Source: Bacillus sp. AFS041924
GTDB taxonomy: Bacteria; Bacillota; Bacilli; Bacillales; Bacillaceae_G
Direction: 5' to 3'
NCBI RefSeq assembly: GCF_002577195.1
Contig: NZ_NULG01000016.1
Span: forward strand, 110,064 to 174,063
DNA: 64,000 bases
Positions 51,713 through 61,958 of the stretch are shown here, piece after piece. The notes under the pieces were generated by a model. It saw only the letters and a list, made by a program, of their open reading frames with translations, made no database searches and was not told the DNA's origin. The first letter of the stretch is position 1. Each line of letters begins with the position of its first letter. The translations under genes were made by a program, and so were the position numbers.

Positions 51713-53233
51713 GTGAATTTTAATAATTTACTAGATTTATATAGTTTAGATAAAAGTACAGTTCTTTTTAAGCATGTACAAAGTAAAGAGTTATTGCCAT
51801 TTGCCAACTATATTGAGAAGTTTAAAAATGAAATCCAAAATAGGTACGATAATGATGAGCATTTGGTAATGGTCCTTAATAACTTAAAAAAAGTATTTTT
51901 TAAGTTATCGAGCAGTTTATCTCCTTATAATATCGTTTTAAGCAAGGATATTGTAAAAGGAATTATTTCAAAATTCATGCAAATTAAAAGTAGTTATCCA
52001 GAACTATTCTCTAAATTTGTTATAAAAATTGCAAAATCTTTTAAGGAAGTTATAGAAATAAGTAATAATTACCTGTTAGACTACCTTTGTCAATTCATTA
52101 ACATCAGGGCACAAGTTGGATTGAAAATTGCTATTGTTACTAAAAGAGCGTTAACAGTTCAAGAGAGACTAATTATAAATACCGAAGTAAAGTCATTCTT
52201 AAAAATAAGTTATTTTACAGAAAATAGTTTTCGAAAAGAACTTGAAATTTTTGATGAAGTTATATATATAGGGAATCCAAACTATTTTGGTGAGTATGTT
52301 AAAAACACGTTTAAAGGAAAAACAGTAACTTTTATATCATACGATATTTTTACGAATTCATTGAGTCCCAAAGGGGCATTTGAAGAAATTGATAAAAAGG
52401 GTACCCTTAGTACAATTTTTAAGAATATAACATTTGGAGAACACGTAGAAAAGAAAAGTAATCTTGTATTAGAAGAAGACTTATTTAATACAGCAGTTAG
52501 TATGTTCATTGAAGAACAAAGAAAAACAATGGAAGTTAATTCACATGATGCAATTGAAGCATGCATCATTTATCTGGAAAATGAACGTTTCTTATTTGTA
52601 CCTAAAGATTCTAAAATTCGGGTGCTTTCACCAAATGAACAGAACAATTTTATTAAACAACTTAATTTTAAAGATATTGATGAAGACAATTATATTGTTA
52701 TAAGAAACGAAAGAGACACAAAGTTAATTGCTGAGGTTGCAGATCAATATGTCCTTAAAAGTAAGGCTGCTGAATATAGAAAACTTCAAAATGAATGGAA
52801 AAATAAACTTCGTCTCAATGTACAAAGAAAAGGAATAGGAAAAGTAAGTGAAATTCTAGTTAGAAAGTATAATATTAAAACTGCGTCTATAGCTTCGTTG
52901 AGATCGTGGTGTAATGAAGATTCTATATGTCCAACTGAACTTGATAAGATATTAAAGGCATTTAAATATGAGGATGATAGAATTAAGGTAATATATGAAA
53001 CGATGAAGCAGATACAACAGGCACATATAAAAGCAGGAAGAATTATATCAGATAAATTAATGTGTGAACTATCTACTAATATATTAAAAGAATTGCAAGA
53101 AAAAGGATATCACACATTCATGTCGACGGAGTTTAATGGTGTTTCATTTAATATTGAACGTATTGTATCAATTGATCGGTCTACACATTTAATTGCACCA
53201 TATAACCTCATGAGACCTATGAATATAGATTAA
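51713..53233 (+). CDS. DISARM-associated protein, possible C-terminal half of a split DrmE
   Basis: A 506-residue protein begun at GTG 51713, which has GGAGGTGA five bases upstream inside the end of the previous gene; a TTG at 51698 is also in frame but would be upstream of that box. It is mainly helical with many Lys/Glu. The middle, VSMFIEEQRKTMEVNSHDAIEACIIYLENERFLFVPKDSKIRV, and the end, FMSTEFNGVSFNIERIVSIDRS, are protein-like but match no motif I can name. The gene stops 19 bases before the helicase gene. Position and length suggest the second half of a DrmE-type component; the join to the first half is by a 5-base gap, not by fusion. Confidence 0.5.
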   Translation: MNFNNLLDLYSLDKSTVLFKHVQSKELLPFANYIEKFKNEIQNRYDNDEHLVMVLNNLKKVFFKLSSSLSPYNIVLSKDIVKGIISKFMQIKSSYPELFSKFVIKIAKSFKEVIEISNNYLLDYLCQFINIRAQVGLKIAIVTKRALTVQERLIINTEVKSFLKISYFTENSFRKELEIFDEVIYIGNPNYFGEYVKNTFKGKTVTFISYDIFTNSLSPKGAFEEIDKKGTLSTIFKNITFGEHVEKKSNLVLEEDLFNTAVSMFIEEQRKTMEVNSHDAIEACIIYLENERFLFVPKDSKIRVLSPNEQNNFIKQLNFKDIDEDNYIVIRNERDTKLIAEVADQYVLKSKAAEYRKLQNEWKNKLRLNVQRKGIGKVSEILVRKYNIKTASIASLRSWCNEDSICPTELDKILKAFKYEDDRIKVIYETMKQIQQAHIKAGRIISDKLMCELSTNILKELQEKGYHTFMSTEFNGVSFNIERIVSIDRSTHLIAPYNLMRPMNID

Positions 53234-53252
53234 TATCAAAGGGGATAGATTT

Positions 53253-56200
53253 ATGGCAATTTCTTTAGAAGATTCACTTCAAAATCGTCAGAAAGTTATT
53301 GATAATGTCAAAGAAGAAATGATTGGTCCGGGACAAATTAGAAAACATTATAAAAAATTCAATCCAATTGGTACAACAATATTTGAAACGAGAGATGAAC
53401 TGTACAAGCCATATTATTGGGAAGTCGCGAGCATAAAGGAAGAGATACTGCAACGAGAATCACCAACACAAAGATATGTAAGCGGTCACTTATTTCCACT
53501 TGGTATAAACGAAGAAGTTGCGCTTGAAACTCCAATCAGTGAAAATTCAGATGAAATACAAGAGAATGATATGTTGGATAAAATGTTTGAGCGTAAAGAA
53601 GGAATGGAGACAACCGAAGATGACGGAGATGTTGAATTATTTCCACAAAGAAATGATTTTATGCCTTCAACGATGGGGTTAACATTTTGTGTAAATAAAG
53701 ATCTTCCAGAATTAAATGTAAGAATAGAAGGGGGAACATATACTCCAACTAATGTAAAAGTAAAAGGTGAAAGTAATAGTGTCCAATGGTGGTTAAGGGA
53801 AACAGTTGAAGGCATATGGAATTTACCTTTAAAAGAACTTAATAGCAGTACACAAATGGAAAAACAGGTTGAAATGAAAAATAAAAAAGGGGATAAAATC
53901 GCCCATTATCATATTCATTTTCAGGCACGTCTTCGAGAAGTTAAGGATAAATATATAATTACTGTAAGTGTTACGAACCGTTCTTCAGTTCCGAAGTTTA
54001 ACAGACAACAGTTAATATTGTTTCAAGCGAATATGTCTATAAGTACACCTGAGGAATATTATTTTTCTGTTTATCCAAAACAATATGAAATGAAGCAATG
54101 GTTGAGTGATGAAGAGGCTTCAACTGAACTTCTTTATCGGAACGAGGGCGTCTACGCTTTTGGGCATGGATGCGCTGCTGATTGGGAACAAAATTCTAAA
54201 AAAGTACAGCTATTATCAACAACATTTATGCCAGAGTATGAAGCACTTAGTATGACTCCGAATGTTTTTGTCAATCAGGATGGTGAACAAGTTGAACTTG
54301 AGATTAAAATGAGTGATCTTGCTGGTCTATCTAGTAATAAATCACCGGAAGAAATTCTAAATCCATTAATTCAAGGATATCAAGATTGGATAGATAAGAA
54401 ATCTACTGAGGTTGATAAAGTACCAAAACTTTTACAAACGATTGCCAGAAAACACTTGGAACTATGTCAAGAAAGCCTAAGTAGGATGAAAAAGGGTCTG
54501 AAATTGTTAAAAGAACCACAAATACTTGAAGCATTTCGTTTAGCGAATACAGCAATACTCCTCCAACAAGTTAACGGTAAAGAAAGTCGCTTTGGGCGTG
54601 TAGAAGATAAACAAATTGTTTTTAATAAATCATTTAAAGAAAGTGTTAATGATGAAATTAAACTTAAGCATGCCAGGAATTCTTGGAGAGCATTCCAGAT
54701 TGCTTTTATTTTAATGTCAATGGAGTCATTAGTTGACGAGAAGAGCGACTCAAGAGAAATAGTAGATTTAATCTGGTTTCCTACTGGAGGAGGAAAAACT
54801 GAAGCGTATTTAGGGGTTGCTTCTTTCCAAATAATTCTAAGACGGTTAAAGAATAAAATGGATGCTGGTGTTGATGTAATGATGAGATACACGTTAAGGC
54901 TTTTAACTGCTGACCAGTTCCAAAGATCTGCAAGGCTTATTTGTGCTTTAGAATATTTAAGAAAAAAGAATATTTCAAAACTAGGAGATATACCTTTTTC
55001 AATTGGTATCTGGGTTGGATCAGAAACGACTCCTAATAGTAATATAAAGGCTAAAACACAGCTGAGCAAACTTCAGAAAAATGAAAAAAATGCCAAGCAA
55101 TTTGTTGTGAATAGTTGTTCCTGGTGCGGTGCGAATTTAGGTTATTATGATGAAAAAGGAAGCAAAAAGAAGTATTACTTCGGTTATAAAATTACCAATG
55201 ATAGGTTAGTGGTTCATTGTCCAGATAAAAATTGTCACTTTCATGAAGAATTACCAATTTATATAGTTGATGAAACTATATATGAGAAACGACCAACTTT
55301 TTTAATTGGAACAGTTGATAAGTTTGTTCAACTAGTATGGCAGCCATTGGCAAGATCGCTATTTGGAATTGACTCAAACGGAGACAGGTTTATAAGTCCT
55401 CCCTCTTTAATAGTGCAAGATGAGTTACATTTAATATCGGGTCCACTTGGTACTTTAACAGGTCTTTTTGAAACACTAATTGAAGAATTGTGTATTAAAA
55501 AGATCGACGGAAAAGAAGTCAAACCGAAGATTATAGCAGCGACAGCAACAATTAAGCAATTTGAAGAGCAAGCTCGTGCTTTATTCGGCAGAGAAAATGC
55601 AAGATTATTCCCAAGTCCGGGGCTTGAAAATGAAGATTCATTTTTTGCAACTCCAGCAATATATGAGGAAACAAGTAAGCCTAAACCAGGACGTAAATAT
55701 ATAGGAGTGTATACAACAACTGTTCGTATTATGATGTCACAGGTTATGGCATTTTCATCTATTCTTCAATCGACTGCTGAAATAAATGAACAGGAAAGAG
55801 ATCCTTACTGGACCTTACTTTCATTTTATAATACATTACGGGAATTAGGTGGTGGTCTGACATTAACTCAAACAGACATACCTCAATATTCAAATGCGAT
55901 GGCAATGAGAAAAGGACTTCAAAAGGATATAAGGTATATAAATAATGTTTTAGAATTAACATCGAGAAAGCAAAGTCATGAAATCTCTAAAACTATAGAT
56001 GATTTGAAACTAAAATATAGACCTAATAAAGATAAAAAAGATTCGAATTCAACAATAGATTTATGTCTGGCATCTAACATTATTGAAGTTGGAGTAGATA
56101 TTGATCGCTTATCAGTAATGGCAATAGTAGGGCAACCAAAAATGACAGCGCAATATATACAAGTTAGTGGTCGTGTAGGACGTCGTTGGTCGGAAAGACC

Positions 56201-56771
56201 TGGATTAATATTTACTTTATATTCAAATACAAAATCAAGAGATAAATCCCATTTTGAACATTTTAGGGAATATCATCAAAAATTATATGCTCAAGTAGAA
56301 CCTACAAGTGTTACTCCTTTTTCTGATTCATGTTTAGATAGAGGTTTACATGCGGTTGTAATCGGATTTTTACGCCAAGCATTAAATGCTGATGTTGCTA
56401 GAACTCCGGATTGGAAAGAGATTCAGAAGTATCTTAATAATAAAATAGTCCCTTTTTATAATCGTCTAATAGAAAGAGCAGAACTTGTTGATCCAGAACA
56501 AGTTGAAGAATTCAAAAGCAGGTTTATGAAGATATTGAAACGACTGGAAAAAGGAAATTATACTGCATGGAGAGTAGATCCTAAGGTAAATGGTTATATG
56601 TATTCGGCTGGTACTACGATTCCACACGCATTAAAAGTAAATGCTGAGTCGATGATTAATTCAATGAGAAATGTAGATTCAGAATGTAGAGGACTAATTG
56701 CGACAATATATAACTCTAGTAATGATGAGAATAATGAAAGTGAAAGTGGTTGGGAGGCTTTGTTTTCATGA
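53253..56771 (+). CDS. drmA: DrmA-like DISARM helicase
   Basis: A 1172-residue superfamily 2 helicase. Residues 1-500 form a family-specific region; then come Walker A FPTGGGKTEAYLG (about 508-520), TLRLLTADQFQRSAR (motif Ia), a four-cysteine zinc-binding insert (SCSWCGANL and CPDKNCHF, about 620-665), the DELH form of motif II (QDELHLISGPLG, about 722), AATATI (motif III) and the C-terminal RecA half ASNIIEVGVDIDRL... QYIQVSGRVGRRW (motifs V and VI, about 940-980). This architecture matches DrmA, which with DrmB senses and blocks incoming DNA. GGGGAT precedes ATG 53253. Its stop overlaps the next start. Confidence 0.8.
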   Translation: MAISLEDSLQNRQKVIDNVKEEMIGPGQIRKHYKKFNPIGTTIFETRDELYKPYYWEVASIKEEILQRESPTQRYVSGHLFPLGINEEVALETPISENSDEIQENDMLDKMFERKEGMETTEDDGDVELFPQRNDFMPSTMGLTFCVNKDLPELNVRIEGGTYTPTNVKVKGESNSVQWWLRETVEGIWNLPLKELNSSTQMEKQVEMKNKKGDKIAHYHIHFQARLREVKDKYIITVSVTNRSSVPKFNRQQLILFQANMSISTPEEYYFSVYPKQYEMKQWLSDEEASTELLYRNEGVYAFGHGCAADWEQNSKKVQLLSTTFMPEYEALSMTPNVFVNQDGEQVELEIKMSDLAGLSSNKSPEEILNPLIQGYQDWIDKKSTEVDKVPKLLQTIARKHLELCQESLSRMKKGLKLLKEPQILEAFRLANTAILLQQVNGKESRFGRVEDKQIVFNKSFKESVNDEIKLKHARNSWRAFQIAFILMSMESLVDEKSDSREIVDLIWFPTGGGKTEAYLGVASFQIILRRLKNKMDAGVDVMMRYTLRLLTADQFQRSARLICALEYLRKKNISKLGDIPFSIGIWVGSETTPNSNIKAKTQLSKLQKNEKNAKQFVVNSCSWCGANLGYYDEKGSKKKYYFGYKITNDRLVVHCPDKNCHFHEELPIYIVDETIYEKRPTFLIGTVDKFVQLVWQPLARSLFGIDSNGDRFISPPSLIVQDELHLISGPLGTLTGLFETLIEELCIKKIDGKEVKPKIIAATATIKQFEEQARALFGRENARLFPSPGLENEDSFFATPAIYEETSKPKPGRKYIGVYTTTVRIMMSQVMAFSSILQSTAEINEQERDPYWTLLSFYNTLRELGGGLTLTQTDIPQYSNAMAMRKGLQKDIRYINNVLELTSRKQSHEISKTIDDLKLKYRPNKDKKDSNSTIDLCLASNIIEVGVDIDRLSVMAIVGQPKMTAQYIQVSGRVGRRWSERPGLIFTLYSNTKSRDKSHFEHFREYHQKLYAQVEPTSVTPFSDSCLDRGLHAVVIGFLRQALNADVARTPDWKEIQKYLNNKIVPFYNRLIERAELVDPEQVEEFKSRFMKILKRLEKGNYTAWRVDPKVNGYMYSAGTTIPHALKVNAESMINSMRNVDSECRGLIATIYNSSNDENNESESGWEALFS

Positions 56772-58669
56772 AAGATTTACCTTTAAGAAGAGGTCAACTT
56801 GTTACAACATTTGGACCCGGTGCTCTTGTTATTAGTCCCGAAGGGGAATCAGCTATGATTGGCGCACTTGATAAATGGTATTATGACAAAAATGAATATC
56901 GTATTGAAACATTTGATGAGTATGAAATACAAGAACCTAGATTAAGATCCTTGTTAAAGGTAAAGCAATTATTGATGCCTCCAGATTTTAGGCCAAGTTA
57001 TCAATACAAAAATGCAGGAACTTCAATAACTCAAACTAATACAGATTTGTATATCCCGTTGTTGCGTTTTCCTACTTGGCACTATTGTCCGAAGTGCAAA
57101 ACATTACATCAAACTTCTATGTCCTCAAGAACAAGTTGGTTAGATTGCAAAGAATGTAAAAAACAGATGAAGATGATACAAGTTCCATTTGTTATGGTTT
57201 GTAGTCATGGCCACATATCTGATTTTCCATGGAGAGAATGGGTTCATGGTGACGAGAATACCTCTTGTAATGGCCAATTGAAACTTCTTTCAACAGGAGG
57301 GGCAACCTTAGATTCACTCAAGGTTAATTGCTCTTGTAATAAAGAAAGATCGCTTAAAGGAATAATGTCTAGAAAAACTACTTCTGAATTGGACGAGGAC
57401 CGAGTAAGTGAATTAAGTAAAATGCTTAATAAAAATGAAAAAAAGTTATACCAATGTCCCGGCTATAAACCTTGGTATGGTTCTGAAAATGACAAGGAAA
57501 GTTGCTCTTCTTATCCAATTGCAGTATTAAAAAATTCTATCAATGTGTATTATCCAAATACTATTAGTGCAATTCACTTACCGGGAGAGAATCTTGAAGT
57601 TGAGAAACTAATTGATATGTTTGAAAAATATGGGGTTACTTCCTCATGGCTAAATGTTGCTGAAAGTATTGAAGATAAAATTACAATAGTTAAAAAACTA
57701 TGCCCACCTGAATTCCAAGAATTTAATCGTTCAGATATAGAACTTGCTATGTTGTACATTGAGGGTGGGATAGAGGAAGAACCAACTCCTCAGAGAGTAA
57801 GTACCAGGAATGCAGAAAAAGAATTAAGGAAAAAGGAATTTGATACGCTGAAACAAGAAATTGTTACAGAAAACCTAAAGGTTAAAAAAGAATGGATTTG
57901 CGATGAAGTAAATGAAAATGATATCAATACATTCTTTAGCATGATTAATAGAGTAACTAAATTAAAAGAGACAATTGCTTTAACCGGTTTTAATAGACTA
58001 ACAACCAATGATGAAGAAGTTGCTCAGAATCAAATACTAAAAGGTAAACAATTATTATTTAAAGACCCAAATTTACCTGAAAATAATTGGTTACCTGCTT
58101 ATAAGGTTTATGGTGAAGGCATTTTCTTTACTATAAATTATGAAAAATTGAAGTTATGGGAACAAGGAACAAATGTCCAACATTATTTCAATAAGTTACT
58201 TACTCGTGCTGAGAAAAGAGGAGCAAATATTGATGTGGATATTTTAAAGCCAAAAAATGTTCTTCTGCATACATTATCACACCTAATAATTGATGAGTTG
58301 GCATTAACATGTGGCTATAATTCAGCTTCCATTCGTGAAAGACTATATCTAAATGAAGAGCAATGCGGAATATTACTATATACATCTTCAGGTGATATAG
58401 ATGGTACTTTTGGTGGTCTTGTAAGAATGGGGAGAAAAGAAAACTTCTTCCCTGTGGTATATAAAGCAATAGATAAAGCTCGTTGGTGCAGTTCTGACCC
58501 TGTATGTTCGGAAATTGGAAAATCCTCAGGTCAAGGTGTTAATAATCTTAATGGTGCAGCTTGTCATAGTTGTTCTTATCTGCCTGAAACCTCATGTGAA
58601 TTAGGAAATCTATTGTTGGATAGAACACTATTAATTGATTCCAAGATTGGATTTTTTAAGAACTATTAA
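56768..58669 (+). CDS. drmB: DrmB-like DUF1998 protein of DISARM
   Basis: A 633-residue protein begun at ATG 56768, overlapping the helicase stop as ATGA, with GGAGG eleven bases upstream. The N-terminus PLRRGQLVTTFGPGALVISPEGESAMIGALDKWY is the DrmB start. Two CxxC pairs follow (HYCPKCKTLH and DCKECKK, about 105-135) and further cysteines (NCSCNKE, QCPGYKPW). The C-terminal DUF1998 domain has LLHTLSHLIIDELAL and the Cys cluster CSSDPVCSEIG...GAACHSCSYLPETSCE. DrmB pairs with DrmA as the core of every DISARM system. A terminator follows, so no DrmC gene is cotranscribed. Confidence 0.85.
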   Translation: MKDLPLRRGQLVTTFGPGALVISPEGESAMIGALDKWYYDKNEYRIETFDEYEIQEPRLRSLLKVKQLLMPPDFRPSYQYKNAGTSITQTNTDLYIPLLRFPTWHYCPKCKTLHQTSMSSRTSWLDCKECKKQMKMIQVPFVMVCSHGHISDFPWREWVHGDENTSCNGQLKLLSTGGATLDSLKVNCSCNKERSLKGIMSRKTTSELDEDRVSELSKMLNKNEKKLYQCPGYKPWYGSENDKESCSSYPIAVLKNSINVYYPNTISAIHLPGENLEVEKLIDMFEKYGVTSSWLNVAESIEDKITIVKKLCPPEFQEFNRSDIELAMLYIEGGIEEEPTPQRVSTRNAEKELRKKEFDTLKQEIVTENLKVKKEWICDEVNENDINTFFSMINRVTKLKETIALTGFNRLTTNDEEVAQNQILKGKQLLFKDPNLPENNWLPAYKVYGEGIFFTINYEKLKLWEQGTNVQHYFNKLLTRAEKRGANIDVDILKPKNVLLHTLSHLIIDELALTCGYNSASIRERLYLNEEQCGILLYTSSGDIDGTFGGLVRMGRKENFFPVVYKAIDKARWCSSDPVCSEIGKSSGQGVNNLNGAACHSCSYLPETSCELGNLLLDRTLLIDSKIGFFKNY

Positions 58670-58687
58670 AACGTATTGTATTGTTTT

Positions 58688-58715
58688 AGGAGCCAATTAA
58701 TGGCTCTCTTTTTTT
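58688..58715 (+). terminator. Rho-independent terminator of the DISARM-like operon
   Basis: GAGCCA (58690-58695) pairs with TGGCTC (58701-58706) around ATTAA, followed by TCTTTTTTT. Confidence 0.8.
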
Positions 58716-59457
58716 AAAAAATAAAGTGAAATAAATTAGTGGTGAATAATTGCTGAAAACAGAAATTCTGGAAGTCTAAACTTAATAAAAAATGCATTAT
58801 GAAATTGATTCATAGAGAAAAAATTAAAATTTAATTACAACATTTTGCCCACGAACTTAATAAATTTATTTAATATTAACTATGGCTAATTAGTACAAAG
58901 ACATAGCTTAATATTGTTTTTCCACGCTATTTATGACTATAGGTGATTATACATTATAGTCATTGGTAATTTGACTTGGTAGAGTTCACTAATTCAAGTA
59001 GGTTGAGATTAAATCTTGTCACAACGGCGTTAGCACAATATCTTGTCCAAAATTACAATAAAAATTTATAATTAAGTTTTAACCGAAACGCCTTATCTAT
59101 TTTAAATACTATTAGAATGTACAAGGTGTTTTTGATCGAATTGAAGATTTCAGAAAAAGTAATACTTTTTTCAGACTCCTTTAGGTTTTGGTAAGTAACA
59201 AAAACTTTCAACTGTGGAGATAACTACCCGTTCTCAGGTGGATTAGGTATTTAATGATAAACCAATAAAATTCATAAATCTGTAAAAAAGATTAAAAGGA
59301 ACGATAATATATTTGAAGAATTATTTCACTAATTAAGGAGAAAACATTTGACTGTTTACCTCGATTGAATCAAATTATAATATGAGTGTAAACGGATACG
59401 CATTTTTATTACTGTAGAACTGTGATGAATATGTTAACGGTAAAGGAACTTTAAATT
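58716..59457. other. Gene-free interval between DISARM and the decayed cluster
   Basis: About 740 AT-rich bases without a supportable ORF, RNA or repeat. Stop codons are dense on both strands. It may be degraded sequence from the neighbouring pseudogene cluster. Confidence 0.4.
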
Positions 59458-60597
59458 GTGACAAAGCTATTTGATGCGAGATCTTCTGTTCGAATAAGGG
59501 ATCTGTCTAATGAGTTTCAGGTTAGTACGCGAACAATTAAATATGATTTAGAAAATGTTAGGAGTTGGTTTAAAGATCAAAGTGTTCTTTTGCATTCACA
59601 AACGAATAAAGGTTTATGGGTAGGGTTTAATGATAATATCTGAAATAAATTAAGAGAGCAGTTCACGCAAATTGAGCAAATTAGCATGTAGCCTGATCAA
59701 TCACCTCGAGTAAGAAGAATTAAAATGCTATTGTTGATGCAAAGTGAGGATATTTCTGTAGCGGAATTAGCGAAAAAATTATGTGTTAGTCGAAACACTT
59801 TATTAAGTGATTAAAACCAAGTTGAGGAATATGTGGACTCATGGATAATTTAGCTTGAGCGCAAGAAGCAAATTGATTATCGTCCAAGAGGTCAGGATAT
59901 TAATCTACGTGTTCTATTAGAGCATTTATTATTAACTAATCTAAATAAATACCCAATATATAAAATCACAACTAGAATTATGAAAAATATAATGAATTTG
60001 AAACAGATCTAATTTTGGATGAACAGCTTCAACCTATATTTTAAGTTGTTGAAAAACATATGATAAAAGAGAATTAGTAACGCATTGTTCCTTTTTAGAT
60101 GTAGAAGAGTTTTGTAAAATAGAAGATATCGATTTGATTGTTAGTGTATTTCCAATTGAATCTGATATTCAGGTCGTGGTTGTTGAACCAATTCCAACTA
60201 TGCGTGATCTAGAGGGTATCAAGGAATATGTGAAAATAATAGTTAATAAGGAACCAAAAAAACAGCCTAGTAAACTAGAGCCATCAGAATTACGACGTGA
60301 TGATTCCGAAGCAATTAGTCAAGAGATACTACTAAAAGGATTTGAAATCTCCCATGAAATTTTGAAAGCTTTTACAAACGAAATAGATGGGGGTCAGAAA
60401 AGTGCTTTTATATTACGTATTTTTTTATGGTACATCGTTTCTACTTCAAAAAACAATATGAACAAAATTTATATACAAAATTACATAACTTTGAAGTAAA
60501 AAAGCTACAGATTGAGATGCTAAGACAAATTTTACAAGAAAAAGAGATTCAGTTTAATGAGAAAGAAATGATTACACTTTACCAATATTTAAAGTAA
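59458..60597 (+). pseudogene. Decayed PRD-domain (BglG/MtlR-type) transcription regulator
   Basis: GTG 59458, behind AAAGGA, opens TKLFDARSSVRIRDLSNEFQVSTRTIKYDLENVRSWF, the N-terminal HTH of PRD regulators. TGA stops it at 59641-59643; the frame then goes on (NKLREQFTQIEQ, a stop, RVRRIKMLLLMQSEDISVAELAKKLCVSRNTLLSD) with a second HTH and more stop codons. Further PRD/EIIB pieces (IVSVFPIESDIQVVVVEPIPTMRDLE from 60134) and a frame-shifted end, ...MITLYQYLK, reach TAA 60595-60597, which overlaps the next gene's ATG. At least four stops and two frameshifts disable it. It probably controlled the amidohydrolase cluster downstream. Confidence 0.75.
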
Positions 60598-61688
60598 TGG
60601 ATGTGTTCAATATGATAAATCCAATCATTCTCAAAAATGGTTATGTTGTCAATACTAAATCATTAAAAATTGAAAAACGTGATATTGCCATTTTAGATGG
60701 TAAGATTTTTAAATTAGAAGATTTAATGCAACTTAAAGACTTAGAATTTATTGATGTAGAAGGGTGTTATATTGTTCCAGGATTTATCGAACTTGATGTA
60801 CAAGTGGTTAAAGACATTATAAAACAAGGAATTGAATTAGATTTAATCAGACTTCAACAAGGTGTTGCATCTTTAGAAGCTGGGGGGGCAGGGGTTAGTA
60901 ATTTTTCAATTTTTAAGGAAGATGTTTTTTATCAGAGAGGACCAGAAATATTATCATTCTTAAATATTTCAAGAAAAGGATTATATCATGAAATTTCGGA
61001 AATTAAAGAATTGAGTGATTTAATGAAGAATGAAATCGTTAGAGAATTGATGAGCCAATTTGGAATAATATGTTTAATAGTACGGGTGAGTAGTTTAGTT
61101 GTAAATGATGGTGGGATAAAGACACTTGAATATGCTCGGATATTAGCAGATGTTTTGAGCATACCGATTATGATTTATCCAGGTAATCCTCCTCCGAATT
61201 TAGAAGAGATATTTACATTTATAAAAAAAGGAGACTGGGTAACGCATACCTTCATTAATAAAAAATACGGAGAAATAAGTGATTCAGACGAAATGTTACC
61301 AGGGGCAATAATCGGTCAGGAAAAATTAGGAATTAGTTTCGAAACAATGAAAAAGTTTAAATCAAGTTATGACTTTCCATTTACTATATGCATAAAATTA
61401 TATGTTAAATATGATGAGAATCCAATCAGTAGCTTAGTGAAAAAGATGCATAAGTTACAAGATTGTGGTTATCCTCTAGAAATGATTGTTAAAAATTTCA
61501 CAAAAAATTCAACGGATCTTAAAAAACAAAAAACATTTAGTCCTGGAAATAGAGCAAATCTAATTGTATTTGAGCTTGTTAGTGAAGATGTAAATTTACT
61601 AGATCCTGAGGGTAAAGAATTGATCTGTAAAAAACTACTTAAACCGAAATTTATTTTCAGAGAAGGAGAGGTCGTTATAATCAAATGA
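60597..61688 (+). CDS. Amidohydrolase-superfamily protein that has lost its metal ligands
   Basis: A 363-residue ORF with the fold pattern of the amidohydrolase/deacetylase group linked to PRD regulators and DUF4310-4312 membrane proteins. The beginning ILKNGYVVNT...IAILDGKI...IDVEGCYIVPGFIEL and PGNPPPNLEEIFTFIKKGDWVTHTF are preserved. But the metal-binding HxH after PGFIEL reads DVQ (D67, Q69), the lysine expected in the GIKAR-type strand is replaced (LIVRVSS), and the downstream His/Asp motifs are absent (LGISFETMKKF, CIKLYV). It is therefore a dead or repurposed enzyme. Its ATG overlaps the regulator's stop codon. Flanking genes are clear pseudogenes, so decay without a stop codon is the likeliest reading. 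Confidence 0.65.
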   Translation: MDVFNMINPIILKNGYVVNTKSLKIEKRDIAILDGKIFKLEDLMQLKDLEFIDVEGCYIVPGFIELDVQVVKDIIKQGIELDLIRLQQGVASLEAGGAGVSNFSIFKEDVFYQRGPEILSFLNISRKGLYHEISEIKELSDLMKNEIVRELMSQFGIICLIVRVSSLVVNDGGIKTLEYARILADVLSIPIMIYPGNPPPNLEEIFTFIKKGDWVTHTFINKKYGEISDSDEMLPGAIIGQEKLGISFETMKKFKSSYDFPFTICIKLYVKYDENPISSLVKKMHKLQDCGYPLEMIVKNFTKNSTDLKKQKTFSPGNRANLIVFELVSEDVNLLDPEGKELICKKLLKPKFIFREGEVVIIK

Positions 61689-61771
61689 AGGAAAAACAAA
61701 TCGATGTACTACTACAAAAAAGTGACAACGCGGTTAGATGTAAAGAATTGTTGAATAATATTCAAGTCTAA
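61685..61771 (+). pseudogene. Short 28-codon remnant behind the amidohydrolase gene
   Basis: ATG 61685 overlaps the amidohydrolase stop as ATGA, the usual sign of an operon gene, but the frame (MKEKQIDVLLQKSDNAVRCK...) stops at TAA 61769-61771. It is presumably the start of a lost gene. The bases to 61958 hold more shattered frames and no other identifiable feature. Confidence 0.4.
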
Positions 61772-61958
61772 ATAATAAGAGAAATTTAATATGGATGATA
61801 CACGATGCCTATCTTTAACTGCACAAGTATCAGCAATGGTTTATCGATCTATTCATCGAGAACAAATCGCAGATTAAAATTGAACAAATTAACCATTCAA
61901 AAGGTTGTTAAAGTCAATTTTAAGCGGAAAACAATCTTCTAGATAGGCAGTGAATTCT

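Noticed and set aside
53486..55069. Minus-strand ORFs of 109 and 200 codons inside the helicase gene
   Set aside because: They are antisense to well-conserved DrmA motifs, with no ribosome site, and are frame shadows.
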